Source of the DNA: Clostridiales bacterium
GTDB taxonomy: Bacteria; Bacillota; Clostridia; Peptostreptococcales; Anaerovoracaceae
DNA: 64,000 nucleotides
Direction of reading: 5' to 3'
NCBI GenBank assembly: GCA_015058215.1
Contig: SVCU01000011.1
Coordinates: forward strand, 1-64,000
Below, piece after piece: positions 49,201 to 56,838 of the stretch (its first letter is position 1; every line of letters begins with the position of its first letter). The position numbers and the translations under genes were made by a program. Under the pieces are notes generated by a model. That model had not been told where the DNA came from, did not search any database, and saw nothing but the letters and a program-made list of their open reading frames with translations.

Positions 49201-49326
49201 GAAGAGGAAGGTGGGCTTGTCAGCGCGGCTGGTGACGCACTGTTCCAGCATGTTGTCTTTTTCCCATCTGTCCGCCTGTTCGTTCTGAACTTCGGCGATG
49301 GGTCTTTCGGATAAATTCTCAAACAT
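46222..49326 (-). CDS. ileS: Isoleucyl-tRNA synthetase (eukaryotic-like, type 2)
   Basis: This enzyme charges tRNA-Ile. I start at MFENLSERPIAEVQNEQADR (1034 residues) behind AAAGGAAACC; an upstream in-frame extension covers the promoter. The class I HIGH motif is GNPGIHHVIAR (His56-His57), and KMSKSKGN is present mid-protein. The GxPGIHH form, the length above 1000, and the lack of a C-terminal zinc finger mark the type 2 enzymes, which as a group bind mupirocin poorly. It has its own promoter and no T-box leader, although synthetase genes of Firmicutes often have one. Confidence 0.96.
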   Translation of the reverse strand: MFENLSERPIAEVQNEQADRWEKDNMLEQCVTSRADKPTFLFYEGPPTANGNPGIHHVIARTLKDSVCRYKTMKGFKVSRKAGWDTHGLPVEIEVEKQLNMSGKQDIEKYGIKEFNQKCKESVFTYENKWREMTKRMGYLIDLDHPYITLDNDYIETGWWILKEFFKAGLIYEGHKILPYCPRCGTGLASHEVAQGYKEVKVNTITAKFKKKDTENEYFLAWTTTPWTLASNVSLTVGPDVDYVRVQKDGTVYYLAKALADKVLGAGTYEVLGELKGKDMEYWEYEQLMPFIKPDKKAFFVTCADYVTIEDGTGIVHTAPAFGEDDYQTGRRYNLPVINPVDETGKYTDTPWAGRFVMEDGLDVDIMKYLAEGDKIFAKEKMVHNYPHCWRCGTPLIYYAKPSWYIEMSKLKDQLVANNNTVNWFPDYVGEKRFGNWLEEVKDWAISRTRYWGTPINIWRCECGHLESIGSRKELAEKAIEDIDETIELHRPYVDDVHIVCPECGKTMSRVPEVMDCWFDSGAMPFAQRHYPFENAENFDTELFPADFICEGIDQTRGWFYSLLAISTFLKGKAPYKNVLVNDLILDKDGKKMSKSKGNTVNPFDLFDKYGADATRWYLLYVSPAWSPTRFDEDGLIEVNSKFFGTLRNVYNFFVMYANTDNMDPQNLNVPYAERPELDRWILSKYNRLVKTVTEYMDSYDHMKTVREIQNFVAEDLSNWYIRRARSRFWAEGQSADKDSVYRTTYEVLTGICKLIAPFAPFISEEMYQKLTGDESVHLAYYPVCDESLLDDSVEERMDLVRTMVTLGRGAREKERIKVRQPLQEILVDGKYESVIGDMTDLLKEELNVKNVVFEKELDKYMNYTLKPNFKVAGSILGAKVKAFGGALAKADSKVVAAALEAEGKYTLELNGEPTDILKDWVEVRVDSKEGFTVAVENNVFVILETAVSEELLEEGLARELVSKVQQMRKSSGFQVGDHIRILVTGDEAVQKALASFGEYIKKQTLAEEFAPAAEDVAKVDLNGHKTAVAVERL

Positions 49327-49417
49327 CTTCTTGGTTTCCTTTCGGCAGATGGTGTAATAACGGAGTGTGCGGCGGCCCTGCGGACCGCCTGAGAAATCAG
49401 GGTTTCTCAACTTATTT

Positions 49418-49446
49418 ATTATAAAATGAACCGTTCCCGCCGTCAA
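49418..49446 (-). promoter_or_regulatory. ileS promoter
   Basis: Minus strand TTGACG (49446-49441), 17 bases, perfect TATAAT (49423-49418). The 85-base leader has two small hairpins (GAGAAA/TTTCTC and a GGCGG/CCGCC stem) but no T-box sequence. Confidence 0.85.
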
Positions 49447-49485
49447 GGGGAAAGGCGGCCCGGAACCGGGGAAAACTTTCGGCTT

Positions 49486-50739
49486 TTATCCCTTTCGGCG
49501 CAAATTTTCCAGCACCTGATAGGCGATCCCGGCGGAGTAGCCTTTGGAGGCCAGCCGGCGCAGGATCTTAGCCGCCGTCCGCTGGTCCAGTTCCTCTGCC
49601 CGTTCCGCAATGCGGAGGCCTTCCGCCAGGGCGGCTTCAAAGAAGGGGTCGGCCGCTTCCTCTGCGGCTTCCGCCTCGCTGCGGAACTCTGCCAGAGCAC
49701 TGCGGATCAAATCTCTCGGCAGGCCCTTCTCTGCCAGTTCTTTTTCCAGGCGCAGCGGGCCCCGTCCCCGGGAAGACCCCCAGCGGATGTAGCGGCGGCA
49801 GTAGTCTTCATCGTTCACGTAGGAATAGCCCCGCAGATAGTCCAGCACTTCATCGATGGTGCCGCTGTCGTATTCCTTTTCCCGCAGTTTCTTGCGAACC
49901 TCCGCTTCCGTCCGCTCCTTGACGTTCAGAAACGCAAGGGCCAGCTCCTTGGCGGATTCCAGACGGTCCTCTTCCGATTCCCCGGGAAGGGGCAGGATGG
50001 TCACTTCCTCCGCTCTGCCGCAGCAGGCGGCATAGGCTCCGGAAACCGGGAGATCCAGGCTCCGCAGGGTGACGGGCCGCAGATCGGCACGGGTGACCGC
50101 CGGTTTCCGGTTCGTCTTTTCCGCAAGGCGGGCAGAGGCTTCCAGGGCATCCTGCCAGGCTTCTTCCGCTGCCGGAAGCTGTTCTGTGAACCGGACCGTC
50201 TCCACGCCGGGCGCTTCCGGGCTGCCGGACGCCGGGAGCGCATCGGCTGCGGAAAAGGTGCGAAGGCCCTGAGAAAGGCCCCGGCCCGTGTATTTGATAT
50301 AGGCTTCCTTCCGGGTCCAGATCTGCAGAAAGGCGGCTTCGCCGGCTCCCAGCACGGCAAAAAGAGCCTGCTCCGCCGGTGTGAAATACCGCTCCGCCAG
50401 TTTGGCAAAGGGGCGGCCCGCCGGCGCTTTTCGGCTTTCTGCGCCGTCGGCAGTCGGCACCCCGTTCGGCGAATCGGTGCCGGCCGTTCCCAGCTCCACG
50501 TCCACCCCCACAGGGGCCTTGTCCAGCAGGCAGACCCACAGGACTCCGGAGTGGCTCACGGAGAAAAAGACATGGGGCATCGCCGGGAGGTAGGGCTTAC
50601 CGTGGCTTCCTTCCGCCACTGCACGCCGCGCCTTCCGGGGCGTTCTTCTGCCCAGGGTCTCCGCGTAGGCCAAAAGGGCCCTGTCCAAAAGGCCCCGGCT
50701 GGTTTCACCCGGTTTCAGTTCATGCCAAAAGAGGATCAT
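49486..50739 (-). CDS. Fusion of 4'-phosphopantetheinyl transferase (Sfp type) and RecX regulator
   Basis: The single 417-residue frame joins two unrelated families. Residues 1 to about 250 are an Sfp-type transferase: HGKPYLP, FFSVSHSG, the Mg2+-binding GVDVE (Asp80, Glu82) and WTRKEAYIKYTGRGLS (Trp141, Lys144, Glu145); it would activate acyl- or peptidyl-carrier proteins. Residues about 262-417 are RecX, an inhibitor of RecA filaments: LAFLNVKERTEAEVRKKLRE, YSYVNDEDYCRRYI, GPLRLEKELAEKGLP. No stop or good internal start separates them; a GTG at codon 246 has GGAGG only 2 bases away. An AAAAGGAGAACGCAT site precedes the ATG. Confidence 0.85.
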   Translation of the reverse strand: MILFWHELKPGETSRGLLDRALLAYAETLGRRTPRKARRAVAEGSHGKPYLPAMPHVFFSVSHSGVLWVCLLDKAPVGVDVELGTAGTDSPNGVPTADGAESRKAPAGRPFAKLAERYFTPAEQALFAVLGAGEAAFLQIWTRKEAYIKYTGRGLSQGLRTFSAADALPASGSPEAPGVETVRFTEQLPAAEEAWQDALEASARLAEKTNRKPAVTRADLRPVTLRSLDLPVSGAYAACCGRAEEVTILPLPGESEEDRLESAKELALAFLNVKERTEAEVRKKLREKEYDSGTIDEVLDYLRGYSYVNDEDYCRRYIRWGSSRGRGPLRLEKELAEKGLPRDLIRSALAEFRSEAEAAEEAADPFFEAALAEGLRIAERAEELDQRTAAKILRRLASKGYSAGIAYQVLENLRRKG

Positions 50740-50779
50740 ATGCGTTCTCCTTTTCTGTTCCGCTTCCCTCGAAAACTTC

Positions 50780-50822
50780 TTGCAAAATACGGCCCCAGGG
50801 TTTACAATCGTACTGTACAGTA
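50780..50822 (+). promoter_or_regulatory. yerC promoter with a palindromic operator
   Basis: TTGCAA (50780-50785), 17 bases, TACAAT (50803-50808), followed after two bases by the perfect palindrome TACTGTACAGTA (50811-50822) at the transcription start. It suits autoregulation by the TrpR-like protein encoded downstream. Confidence 0.75.
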
Positions 50823-50917
50823 TGAAAGTGACCCCAGCCGCCGCAAGGCTTCAAGGGATTATGGGATCCTTCGATCCCCATATCGGGTCTGCATTGCAGA
50901 CCGGAAAGGTGTTTGCT

Positions 50918-51220
50918 ATGGCTTACGATGTAAAGTGGAAAACCAAAGAAACGGAAGAATTTGTGCGCGCCATCCTGCTTCTGGAAAGCGAGGAAGACTG
51001 CTACCGCTTTTTTGACGACATCTTCACGGTAAAAGAGATCCAATCCATCGCCCAGCGTCTCCATGTAGCCCGTCTTCTGTCCGAAAAGAAGACCTATGTG
51101 GACATCGAAAAGGAGACCAATGCCAGCACCGCCACCATCAGCCGCGTCAACCGCAGCCTTTCTTACGGTGCCGACGGCTACAAGCTGCTGCTGCAGCGTC
51201 TGGAAGAGGCGGAAAAATAA
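50918..51220 (+). CDS. YerC/YecD family TrpR-like DNA-binding protein
   Basis: The 100-residue helical protein starts MAYDVKWKTKETEEFVRAIL and contains the helix-turn-helix IQSIAQRLHVARLLSEKKTY followed by IEKETNASTATISRVNRSL, the TrpR/YerC/YecD family signature (PF01371). Members are small repressors; the ligand and targets of YerC are not established. The start at ATG 50918 has GAAAGGTG upstream; longer frames would include the operator. It is the only plus-strand gene in this stretch, with its own promoter and terminator. Confidence 0.88.
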   Translation: MAYDVKWKTKETEEFVRAILLLESEEDCYRFFDDIFTVKEIQSIAQRLHVARLLSEKKTYVDIEKETNASTATISRVNRSLSYGADGYKLLLQRLEEAEK

Positions 51221-51247
51221 CCCCTTCCCTCACCGCGTTCTAAGAGA

Positions 51248-51283
51248 AGAGCCCGGGCAGATATTCTGCCGGGCTCTTTTTTC
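51248..51283. terminator. Bidirectional terminator between yerC and the small-protein gene
   Basis: AGAGCCCGGGCAG (51248-51260) pairs with CTGCCGGGCTCT (51266-51277) with one bulged base, then TTTTTT. Confidence 0.88.
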
Positions 51284-51284
51284 T

Positions 51285-51527
51285 TTATTTCTTTCCGAAG
51301 AGACCGCCCAGGGCACTGCCGATCTTATCCAGATCCAGCTTATCCAGTTTGATCTTCGCCTTAACGCCATCCACGATGGCTTCGATCTGATCGTTGGGCA
51401 GGTCGATGCCGATCAGGCCCTCAACGGTGCCGATGGGATCCTTGGCGAATTTCTGGGCGATTTTATCGTCCTGCTTGATCTTTTCCACGATTTCATCGAT
51501 CTTGGCTTTGATGATATCCAGTACCAT
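51285..51527 (-). CDS. Small helical protein with an FxxDPxxTxExLxGxDLP motif
   Basis: The 80-residue protein starts MVLDIIKAKIDEIVEKIKQD behind GAGGAGGAACACATC; the upstream in-frame extension covers the promoter. It is lysine/aspartate-rich and helical, with the stretch KFAKDPIGTVEGLIGIDLPN and then DQIEAIVDGVKAKI. Small Clostridia proteins with this motif are common but unnamed. The F..DP...E...G.DLP pattern loosely resembles nitrile-hydratase-like leader peptides, but there is no core peptide after it; it ends GGLFGKK. Function unknown. It is monocistronic (promoter at 51568-51596). Confidence 0.8.
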   Translation of the reverse strand: MVLDIIKAKIDEIVEKIKQDDKIAQKFAKDPIGTVEGLIGIDLPNDQIEAIVDGVKAKIKLDKLDLDKIGSALGGLFGKK

Positions 51528-51567
51528 GATGTGTTCCTCCTCGCGATTCATAATTCTATTGTTCTCA

Positions 51568-51596
51568 ATTCTACCATCGCGCCGCGGTTCTGTCAA
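51568..51596 (-). promoter_or_regulatory. Promoter of the small helical protein gene
   Basis: Minus strand TTGACA (51596-51591), 17 bases, TAGAAT (51573-51568), about 40 bases before the ATG. Confidence 0.85.
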
Positions 51597-51650
51597 TGAC
51601 GGTACCGCCGGCGCGGTAAATCCAGAGGCATCGAGGGCCGCCGGTGTGCG

Positions 51651-52883
51651 TTATTTGAACTGCTTCAGGGCTTCCTGCAGCTGCAGGTCGCTTTCGAATT
51701 TCAGCTGGCCGCTTTCGTCGTAATCGTCATCGGTGAGGTCGGCCTTGTAGTCCACCTGCACATGGGGTTCGATGCCCTTGCCGTGGATGGCGTTGCCGTT
51801 GGGGGAGTAATACTGCAGCACCGTCAGCTTGGCACCGCTGCCGTCGCCGTAGGATGCGCTGATCTCCTGGATGATGCCCTTGCCGTAGGTGGTATTGCCC
51901 ACGATGACCGCAGCTTCCCGGTCTTTCAGAGCGCCCACCAGAATTTCGGAGGAGCTGGCACTGCCCATATCGGTGAGCACCACCAGAGGCAGCTCCGTTG
52001 CTCCGGATTTGGTCTTGTAGTATTCCCGGTCGCCGTTCTGGTTTTCCGTGTAGGCCACAACGCCTTCGGGCAGCAGCATATCGGCGATGGATACCGCCTG
52101 GTCCACCAGGCCTCCGGGGTTGGACCGCAGGTCGATCACCAGGCCCTTCACGCCGGCCAGTTCCATATTGCGGAGCGCCTTTTCGAACTGTTCTGCGGTA
52201 TTGGCTTCAAAAGAACTGATGCGGATGTAGCCGAAGTTGCCGGGCAGAGTCTTGCTCTTCACCGTTTCCAGAACGATCTTTTCCCGCTTCAGGGTCAGGT
52301 CGAAGGTTTTTTCGCCCCGCAGAATGGTGACCTTGACGGTGGTGTTGGGCTTGCCCCGCATCTTGCTGACGGCTTCATCCAGCTGCTCGCCGGTGTAGGA
52401 AACATCGTCCACTTTGATGATCCGGTCGCCGGCACGGACACCGGCCTTGGCGGCGGGGGTATCGTCCACGGGGGATACCACGTAAATGTAGTTGTCGTCA
52501 TCCTTGGTGACGGTGACGCCGATGCCGTAGAATTCGCCCTTGGTGGACTCGATCAGTTCCATGAATTCTTCATAGGTCAGATAGGAAGAATAAGGGTCGT
52601 CCAGGGCCTCGAACAGGCCCCGGTAAATGCCCAGGAACAGCTGCTCCCGGTCCGGCTCCACATAGTAGTTTTCTTCCACATAGCCGATCAGATAATCCAG
52701 CTTTTCGTAGCTTTCCAGATAATGCAGGTATTCCTCATAATCCTTCTCGCTGATGATGGCGGTGCCGGGCAGGCCGCCTTCGCTGCCTTTGATCATGTAG
52801 CAGATGCCGCCGCCCACCAGAGCGCCCAGCAGGGCCGTTACGATCAGCAGCACCAGGAAATTGCGTTTTTTAATGGATAACAT
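51651..52883 (-). CDS. ctpA: CtpA-type S41 C-terminal processing peptidase
   Basis: This is an exported, membrane-anchored serine protease. The 410-residue protein has an N-terminal membrane anchor (about 9-31), a PDZ domain (about 105-185: YGIGVTVTKDDDNYIYVVSP then AGVRAGDRIIKVD), and the S41 catalytic domain with LRSNPGGLVDQA, the nucleophile Ser in GSASSSEILVGAL and the Lys in TTYGKGIIQE. It lies downstream of recJ, the EnvC-like gene and ftsEX, a layout (ftsE-ftsX-envC-ctpA) common in Firmicutes with recJ inserted. No terminator is seen right after it. Confidence 0.93.
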   Translation of the reverse strand: MLSIKKRNFLVLLIVTALLGALVGGGICYMIKGSEGGLPGTAIISEKDYEEYLHYLESYEKLDYLIGYVEENYYVEPDREQLFLGIYRGLFEALDDPYSSYLTYEEFMELIESTKGEFYGIGVTVTKDDDNYIYVVSPVDDTPAAKAGVRAGDRIIKVDDVSYTGEQLDEAVSKMRGKPNTTVKVTILRGEKTFDLTLKREKIVLETVKSKTLPGNFGYIRISSFEANTAEQFEKALRNMELAGVKGLVIDLRSNPGGLVDQAVSIADMLLPEGVVAYTENQNGDREYYKTKSGATELPLVVLTDMGSASSSEILVGALKDREAAVIVGNTTYGKGIIQEISASYGDGSGAKLTVLQYYSPNGNAIHGKGIEPHVQVDYKADLTDDDYDESGQLKFESDLQLQEALKQFK

Positions 52884-52941
52884 GGGTATCGTCTCCCCTC
52901 GTTTTCGTTGTTCCGGCAGCGCCGGCGGCAGACCTTCTGCC

Positions 52942-54720
52942 TTATGCGCGCTGCAGTTCTCTTACCTGGAACTGCAGGTATTCACGGTTTTTCCAGACAT
53001 TGCGGGTGGGTACGCCGCCCAGATCCAGGGGGCAGCCCTCCAGCAGCAGTTCCTTCTGTTCCCGGCTGGCCCGGAACAGAACGCAGGTGATGCCGCCGGC
53101 GGTGAACCGCAGATGGTTTTCCCCATCTCCCATATACCGCAGATTTTCCGGTTTTACGCCGCGCAGGGCGAAGAAGGGAGCCGGGTTTCCGGCCCCGAAG
53201 GGGCCGCAGCGGTCCAGATCGTCAATGAGATCCGAGGTGATGTCCTCCGGCTGCAGCACCCAGTCCACATGGACCTTGGGCACGAACAGGTCGGGCTGTT
53301 CCTGCCGGAGGCGTTCCGCCGCATCCATCAGGATGGCTTCCGCCTCGGGATAGTTTTCCTCGGAAATGGTGAGGCCGCAGGCTCCCGCATGGCCGCCGAA
53401 CCGGCTGTACAGGGGAGCGGCTTCCGAAAGCAGCTTGTAGAGATCAATGCCCTCCGGAGCACGGCCGCTGCCTTTCAAACTGCCGTCTTCACCATAGGTC
53501 AGGATCACCACAGGGACATTGTATCGGTCTTTCAGCTTCCCGGCCACGATGCCCATGATGCCTTCGTGGGCATCCTCCATGGGCAGAAGCAGCAGGGGCG
53601 GCATGAGGAGTTCCTCCTCTTCCGTCAGTTCTTCTTCTGCTGCGCCGGAGGACCAGTAGTAGTCCTCCCCTTCCGCCTCCGCCATCCGGCAGGCTTCTTC
53701 GAAGATGGCATCCTGGATCTGCTTCCGTTCCCGGTTGCACTCTTCCAGAGAAATGGCCGCCTGCTCCACTGCGGAAAGATCCTCTTCCGTCAGCAGGGTC
53801 ACGCCGGTCTCCGCGGAGTTGATGCGGCCCGCCGCATTGAGGCGGGGCACTATAGCGTATGCCACGGCTTCGCCGTTTATTTGTTTTTCCAGCCGCGCCG
53901 TCTTTTTCAGGGCTTCCAGCCCCAGGCGCAGCTTCCGGTTCATCCGGTTCAGCCCATGCTTGGCAAGGGACCGGTTCTCGCCGGTCAGGGGCACGATATC
54001 ACCGATGGTGGCAATGGCCACAAGATCCAGAGTGGAGAGCATGGCGGCGCGCTCCAGAGCTTTCGGCGCGCCTTCCGCCGTTTTCATGGCGGCGGGCCAA
54101 TCCTGGCTGAGCCGCTGCAGACCCTGGGCCAGCTTAAAGGCCACGCCGCAGCCGCAAAGGTATTTCTCCGGGTATTGACAGCCTTCCCGCTTGGGGTTCA
54201 GCACCAGACAGTCCGGCACTTCTTCCCCCGGGTTGTGGTGGTCGGTGACGATGATCTGCAGCCCCAGACCTTTGGCGTACTCCACCTCTTCCAGAGAGGT
54301 GATGCCGCAGTCCACGGTGACCACCAGGGAAACCCCTCTGGCGGCGATCTCCTCCAGCGCTTCCCGGTTGACACCGTACCCTTCGCTGAAGCGGGAAGGA
54401 ATGTAATGGCTCACCTTCGCTCCCAGGGCGTTCAGAACCAGGGTCAGCAGACTGACGGAGCAGACACCGTCCGCATCGTAGTCGCCGTAAATACAGATCT
54501 CTCCGCCCTTCCCGATGGTTTCCAGCACCAGCCGGGCCGCCTGGGGAAGATCCTTCATCAGGAACGGATCGTGGGCCAGGTGCGGCTTCTCCGCCAGGAA
54601 CTCGGAAACCTCCTCCGGGGAGCGAATACCGCGCATAGCAAGAAGCCCTGCCACGGCGCTGTGAACGCCGGGCAGGGACCCATTCTCTGTGCAATTGGGA
54701 AAGATCCATTGTTTTTTCAT
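52942..54720 (-). CDS. recJ: Single-stranded-DNA-specific exonuclease RecJ
   Basis: RecJ is a 5'-3' ssDNA exonuclease used in recombination and mismatch/base-excision repair. The 592-residue protein carries the DHH-phosphoesterase motifs: IYGDYDADGVCSVSLL (about 77-92), VTVDCGITS (about 134-142), VTDHHNPGEEVPD (about 158-170) and the DHHA1-domain text FGGHAGACGLTI. The start lies 2 bases after the preceding stop codon with no good ribosome binding site, so translation probably depends on coupling to the EnvC-like gene. Confidence 0.95.
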   Translation of the reverse strand: MKKQWIFPNCTENGSLPGVHSAVAGLLAMRGIRSPEEVSEFLAEKPHLAHDPFLMKDLPQAARLVLETIGKGGEICIYGDYDADGVCSVSLLTLVLNALGAKVSHYIPSRFSEGYGVNREALEEIAARGVSLVVTVDCGITSLEEVEYAKGLGLQIIVTDHHNPGEEVPDCLVLNPKREGCQYPEKYLCGCGVAFKLAQGLQRLSQDWPAAMKTAEGAPKALERAAMLSTLDLVAIATIGDIVPLTGENRSLAKHGLNRMNRKLRLGLEALKKTARLEKQINGEAVAYAIVPRLNAAGRINSAETGVTLLTEEDLSAVEQAAISLEECNRERKQIQDAIFEEACRMAEAEGEDYYWSSGAAEEELTEEEELLMPPLLLLPMEDAHEGIMGIVAGKLKDRYNVPVVILTYGEDGSLKGSGRAPEGIDLYKLLSEAAPLYSRFGGHAGACGLTISEENYPEAEAILMDAAERLRQEQPDLFVPKVHVDWVLQPEDITSDLIDDLDRCGPFGAGNPAPFFALRGVKPENLRYMGDGENHLRFTAGGITCVLFRASREQKELLLEGCPLDLGGVPTRNVWKNREYLQFQVRELQRA

Positions 54721-54722
54721 GA

Positions 54723-55868
54723 TTACTGCAGATAGGTCAGCGGGTCTTTGTAGACACCGTTAACACGTACTTCAAAGTGGAGATGGGGGCCGGTGGACAT
54801 ACCGGTGCTGCCGGAAACGGCCACCTGCTGGCCTCTTGTGACGATATCACCCGTCTTCACCAGCAGCTTGCTGTTGTGTGCGTACAGGGTGACGATGCCG
54901 CCGCCGTGGTCGATCATGACCATGTAGCCGTAGCTGTTGTTCCAGGCGGCTTTGATGACGGTGCCCGCATTGGCAGCCAGCACCTTATTGCCGGAGCCCA
55001 CACCGATATCGATACCGGTGTGCAGCTTGTTTTTCTTCAGAATAGGATGGAACCGCATACCGAACTTGGAGGTGACGCGGGTGGATGCGGGGGCGGGCCA
55101 CAGCATCTTGCCGCCCACGTAGTCGGCGGTGCCCTGCAGCTTCAGGATCTCGGCGGTCAGGGAGTTTGCTTCTTCGTTCAGAACGTCCACCTGGGATTCC
55201 AGAACCTTATTGTTGCTTTCCACGCTGGCCTTCAGCCGGGCCACGGTGCCCCGGCTCACTTCCAGCTGATCCTGCTGCTGCTTCTTGCTTTCCAGCTGTT
55301 TCTGCAGAGTTTCCTGCCAGGTCACCAGTTCCTTGCGGTACTGTTCCAGACTGGTGTACTGCTCTTCCAGTTCGGACAGGAGCTTCATATCGTTCTGATA
55401 GATCCGTTCCGCCATGTCCATATTGGTCATGAAATCGGTGAGGCTTGCGGAACCCAGCAGGATCTGCAGAATGCCCACATCGCCGTTCTTGTACATATTG
55501 CGGACCCGCAGACCCATGTCTTTATCCTGTTCGGAAACCTCTTTTTCCTTGAGGTCCAGATCTTCCTGAGCCTTGGTCACCTGGGCCTTGGTGGCTTCGA
55601 TGTCGTCGTCCAGACGCTCGATGGCAGCCTCCGCGGCACGGATGGATTTATCGATGTTGTTCAGCTGGGTGTTCAGGCTCTTGGCCTCGGCTTTGCCGCT
55701 GTCCAGCTGCTTCTGCAGATCTTTCAGCTGCTGCTGCACATCGGCCAGCTTATCCTTGCTGTCACTGAGGTTGTCGCCGTAAACCAGACTCATGGAGCCC
55801 GCCAGCAGCACCAGCACCAGTGTCAGCGCCAGCCATCTCTTTGTATTTCCCGTACGTAAATGCTTCAT
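54723..55868 (-). CDS. EnvC-like murein hydrolase activator / M23 peptidase with coiled coil
   Basis: The 381-residue protein has a signal peptide (about 1-31), long coiled coils (about 33-250, rich in Gln, Lys, Leu, Asp), and a C-terminal LytM/M23 domain. In that domain the zinc-site residues look intact: LHTGIDIGVG (His, Asp) and GPHLHFEVRV (HxH). It may thus be an active endopeptidase, unlike E. coli EnvC. Encoded directly after ftsE-ftsX, it is very likely the FtsEX-controlled cell-wall hydrolase or activator (as PcsB or CwlO are). Confidence 0.9.
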   Translation of the reverse strand: MKHLRTGNTKRWLALTLVLVLLAGSMSLVYGDNLSDSKDKLADVQQQLKDLQKQLDSGKAEAKSLNTQLNNIDKSIRAAEAAIERLDDDIEATKAQVTKAQEDLDLKEKEVSEQDKDMGLRVRNMYKNGDVGILQILLGSASLTDFMTNMDMAERIYQNDMKLLSELEEQYTSLEQYRKELVTWQETLQKQLESKKQQQDQLEVSRGTVARLKASVESNNKVLESQVDVLNEEANSLTAEILKLQGTADYVGGKMLWPAPASTRVTSKFGMRFHPILKKNKLHTGIDIGVGSGNKVLAANAGTVIKAAWNNSYGYMVMIDHGGGIVTLYAHNSKLLVKTGDIVTRGQQVAVSGSTGMSTGPHLHFEVRVNGVYKDPLTYLQ

Positions 55869-55941
55869 CTTCTAATTCCTTTTCTGCTTCCCTTGCTTTT
55901 TACCCCTGCTTGGTTCCGCTTCCTGCGGAAAAGGCCCGGAT

Positions 55942-56838
55942 TTAGGTATCCAGGAACCGTCTCATGGAAACGATGCTTCCGGAGGCACCGATGCAGATGC
56001 CCAGCGCCATGAAGATCCAGACCAGATTCCCGATGAGGAAATCGGCAGGGACAAGGCTGGAAGAGAACAGCACCAGCATTTCCCGTTCCAGAAGCCCGAC
56101 CAGATTGTGATAAATGGCTGCCACAGCGGCCACGGAAATGGCGGCCGACAGGAATCCGATGATCATGCCTTCAAAGAGGAAGGGGGCCCGGATGTACCAG
56201 TTGGTGGCGCCCACGTATTTCATGATGGTGATTTCGTCCGCGCGGGCGGTGACGGTGAGTTTGATGGTGTTGGAGACCACCACCACGGAAACGACGACCA
56301 GGAATACGATGATCACCATGGCGGCCACTTCGATGCTGTCGGTGATCTTCATCAGGGTCTCAACGGTTTCCTGATAGTATTTGATGTCTTCCACACCGGC
56401 CAGGTTCTTGGCGGTGTTGGCCACCTGGTCCGCAGTTGCCAGATCCGATACGGTGATGCGGAGGGAGTTGGGCAGCGGATTATCCGTCAGGCCGTCCAGC
56501 AGGTAGGCGTTATCCCCCCACTTGACCTTGAATTCGGCCATGGCCTGGTCTTTGGTGATGTATTCCACCGATGCCACCTGATCCATGGCTTTGAACCGCT
56601 GCATCAGCTCCACGGACCGGGCTGCGTCCACCTCGTCTTCCAGATAGACCTGGATCACGTCGAACTGTGCCTTGGCGCTTTCCGTCACCATGCTGATGTT
56701 GACCACCAGCACGAAGAAAATGCCCAGAATCAGCAGCATGGCGGTGATGGAGAACAGGGATGCCAGGGTCATGGCCCGGTTGCGGAATACCTGTTTGAAT
56801 GCCTGTTTGAAGGCGCTGCCGATGGTTTTGAAAATCAT
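55942..56838 (-). CDS. ftsX: Cell-division ABC transporter-like permease FtsX
   Basis: FtsX is the membrane partner of FtsE that passes ATPase-driven motion to extracellular wall hydrolases. The 298-residue protein has four membrane helices (about 20-45, 170-195, 215-245 and 265-290) and a large extracytoplasmic loop after the first helix (about 46-168: VYLEDEVDAARSVELMQRFK ... TVSDLATADQVANTAKNL). The ATG follows the ftsE stop directly, with GAGGGGG upstream. Its neighbours are ftsE and the EnvC-like gene. Confidence 0.95.
   Translation of the reverse strand: MIFKTIGSAFKQAFKQVFRNRAMTLASLFSITAMLLILGIFFVLVVNISMVTESAKAQFDVIQVYLEDEVDAARSVELMQRFKAMDQVASVEYITKDQAMAEFKVKWGDNAYLLDGLTDNPLPNSLRITVSDLATADQVANTAKNLAGVEDIKYYQETVETLMKITDSIEVAAMVIIVFLVVVSVVVVSNTIKLTVTARADEITIMKYVGATNWYIRAPFLFEGMIIGFLSAAISVAAVAAIYHNLVGLLEREMLVLFSSSLVPADFLIGNLVWIFMALGICIGASGSIVSMRRFLDT

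Noticed and set aside
49327..49417. T-box riboswitch in front of ileS
   Set aside because: The leader is only about 85 bases and has no T-box sequence or terminator/antiterminator pair.
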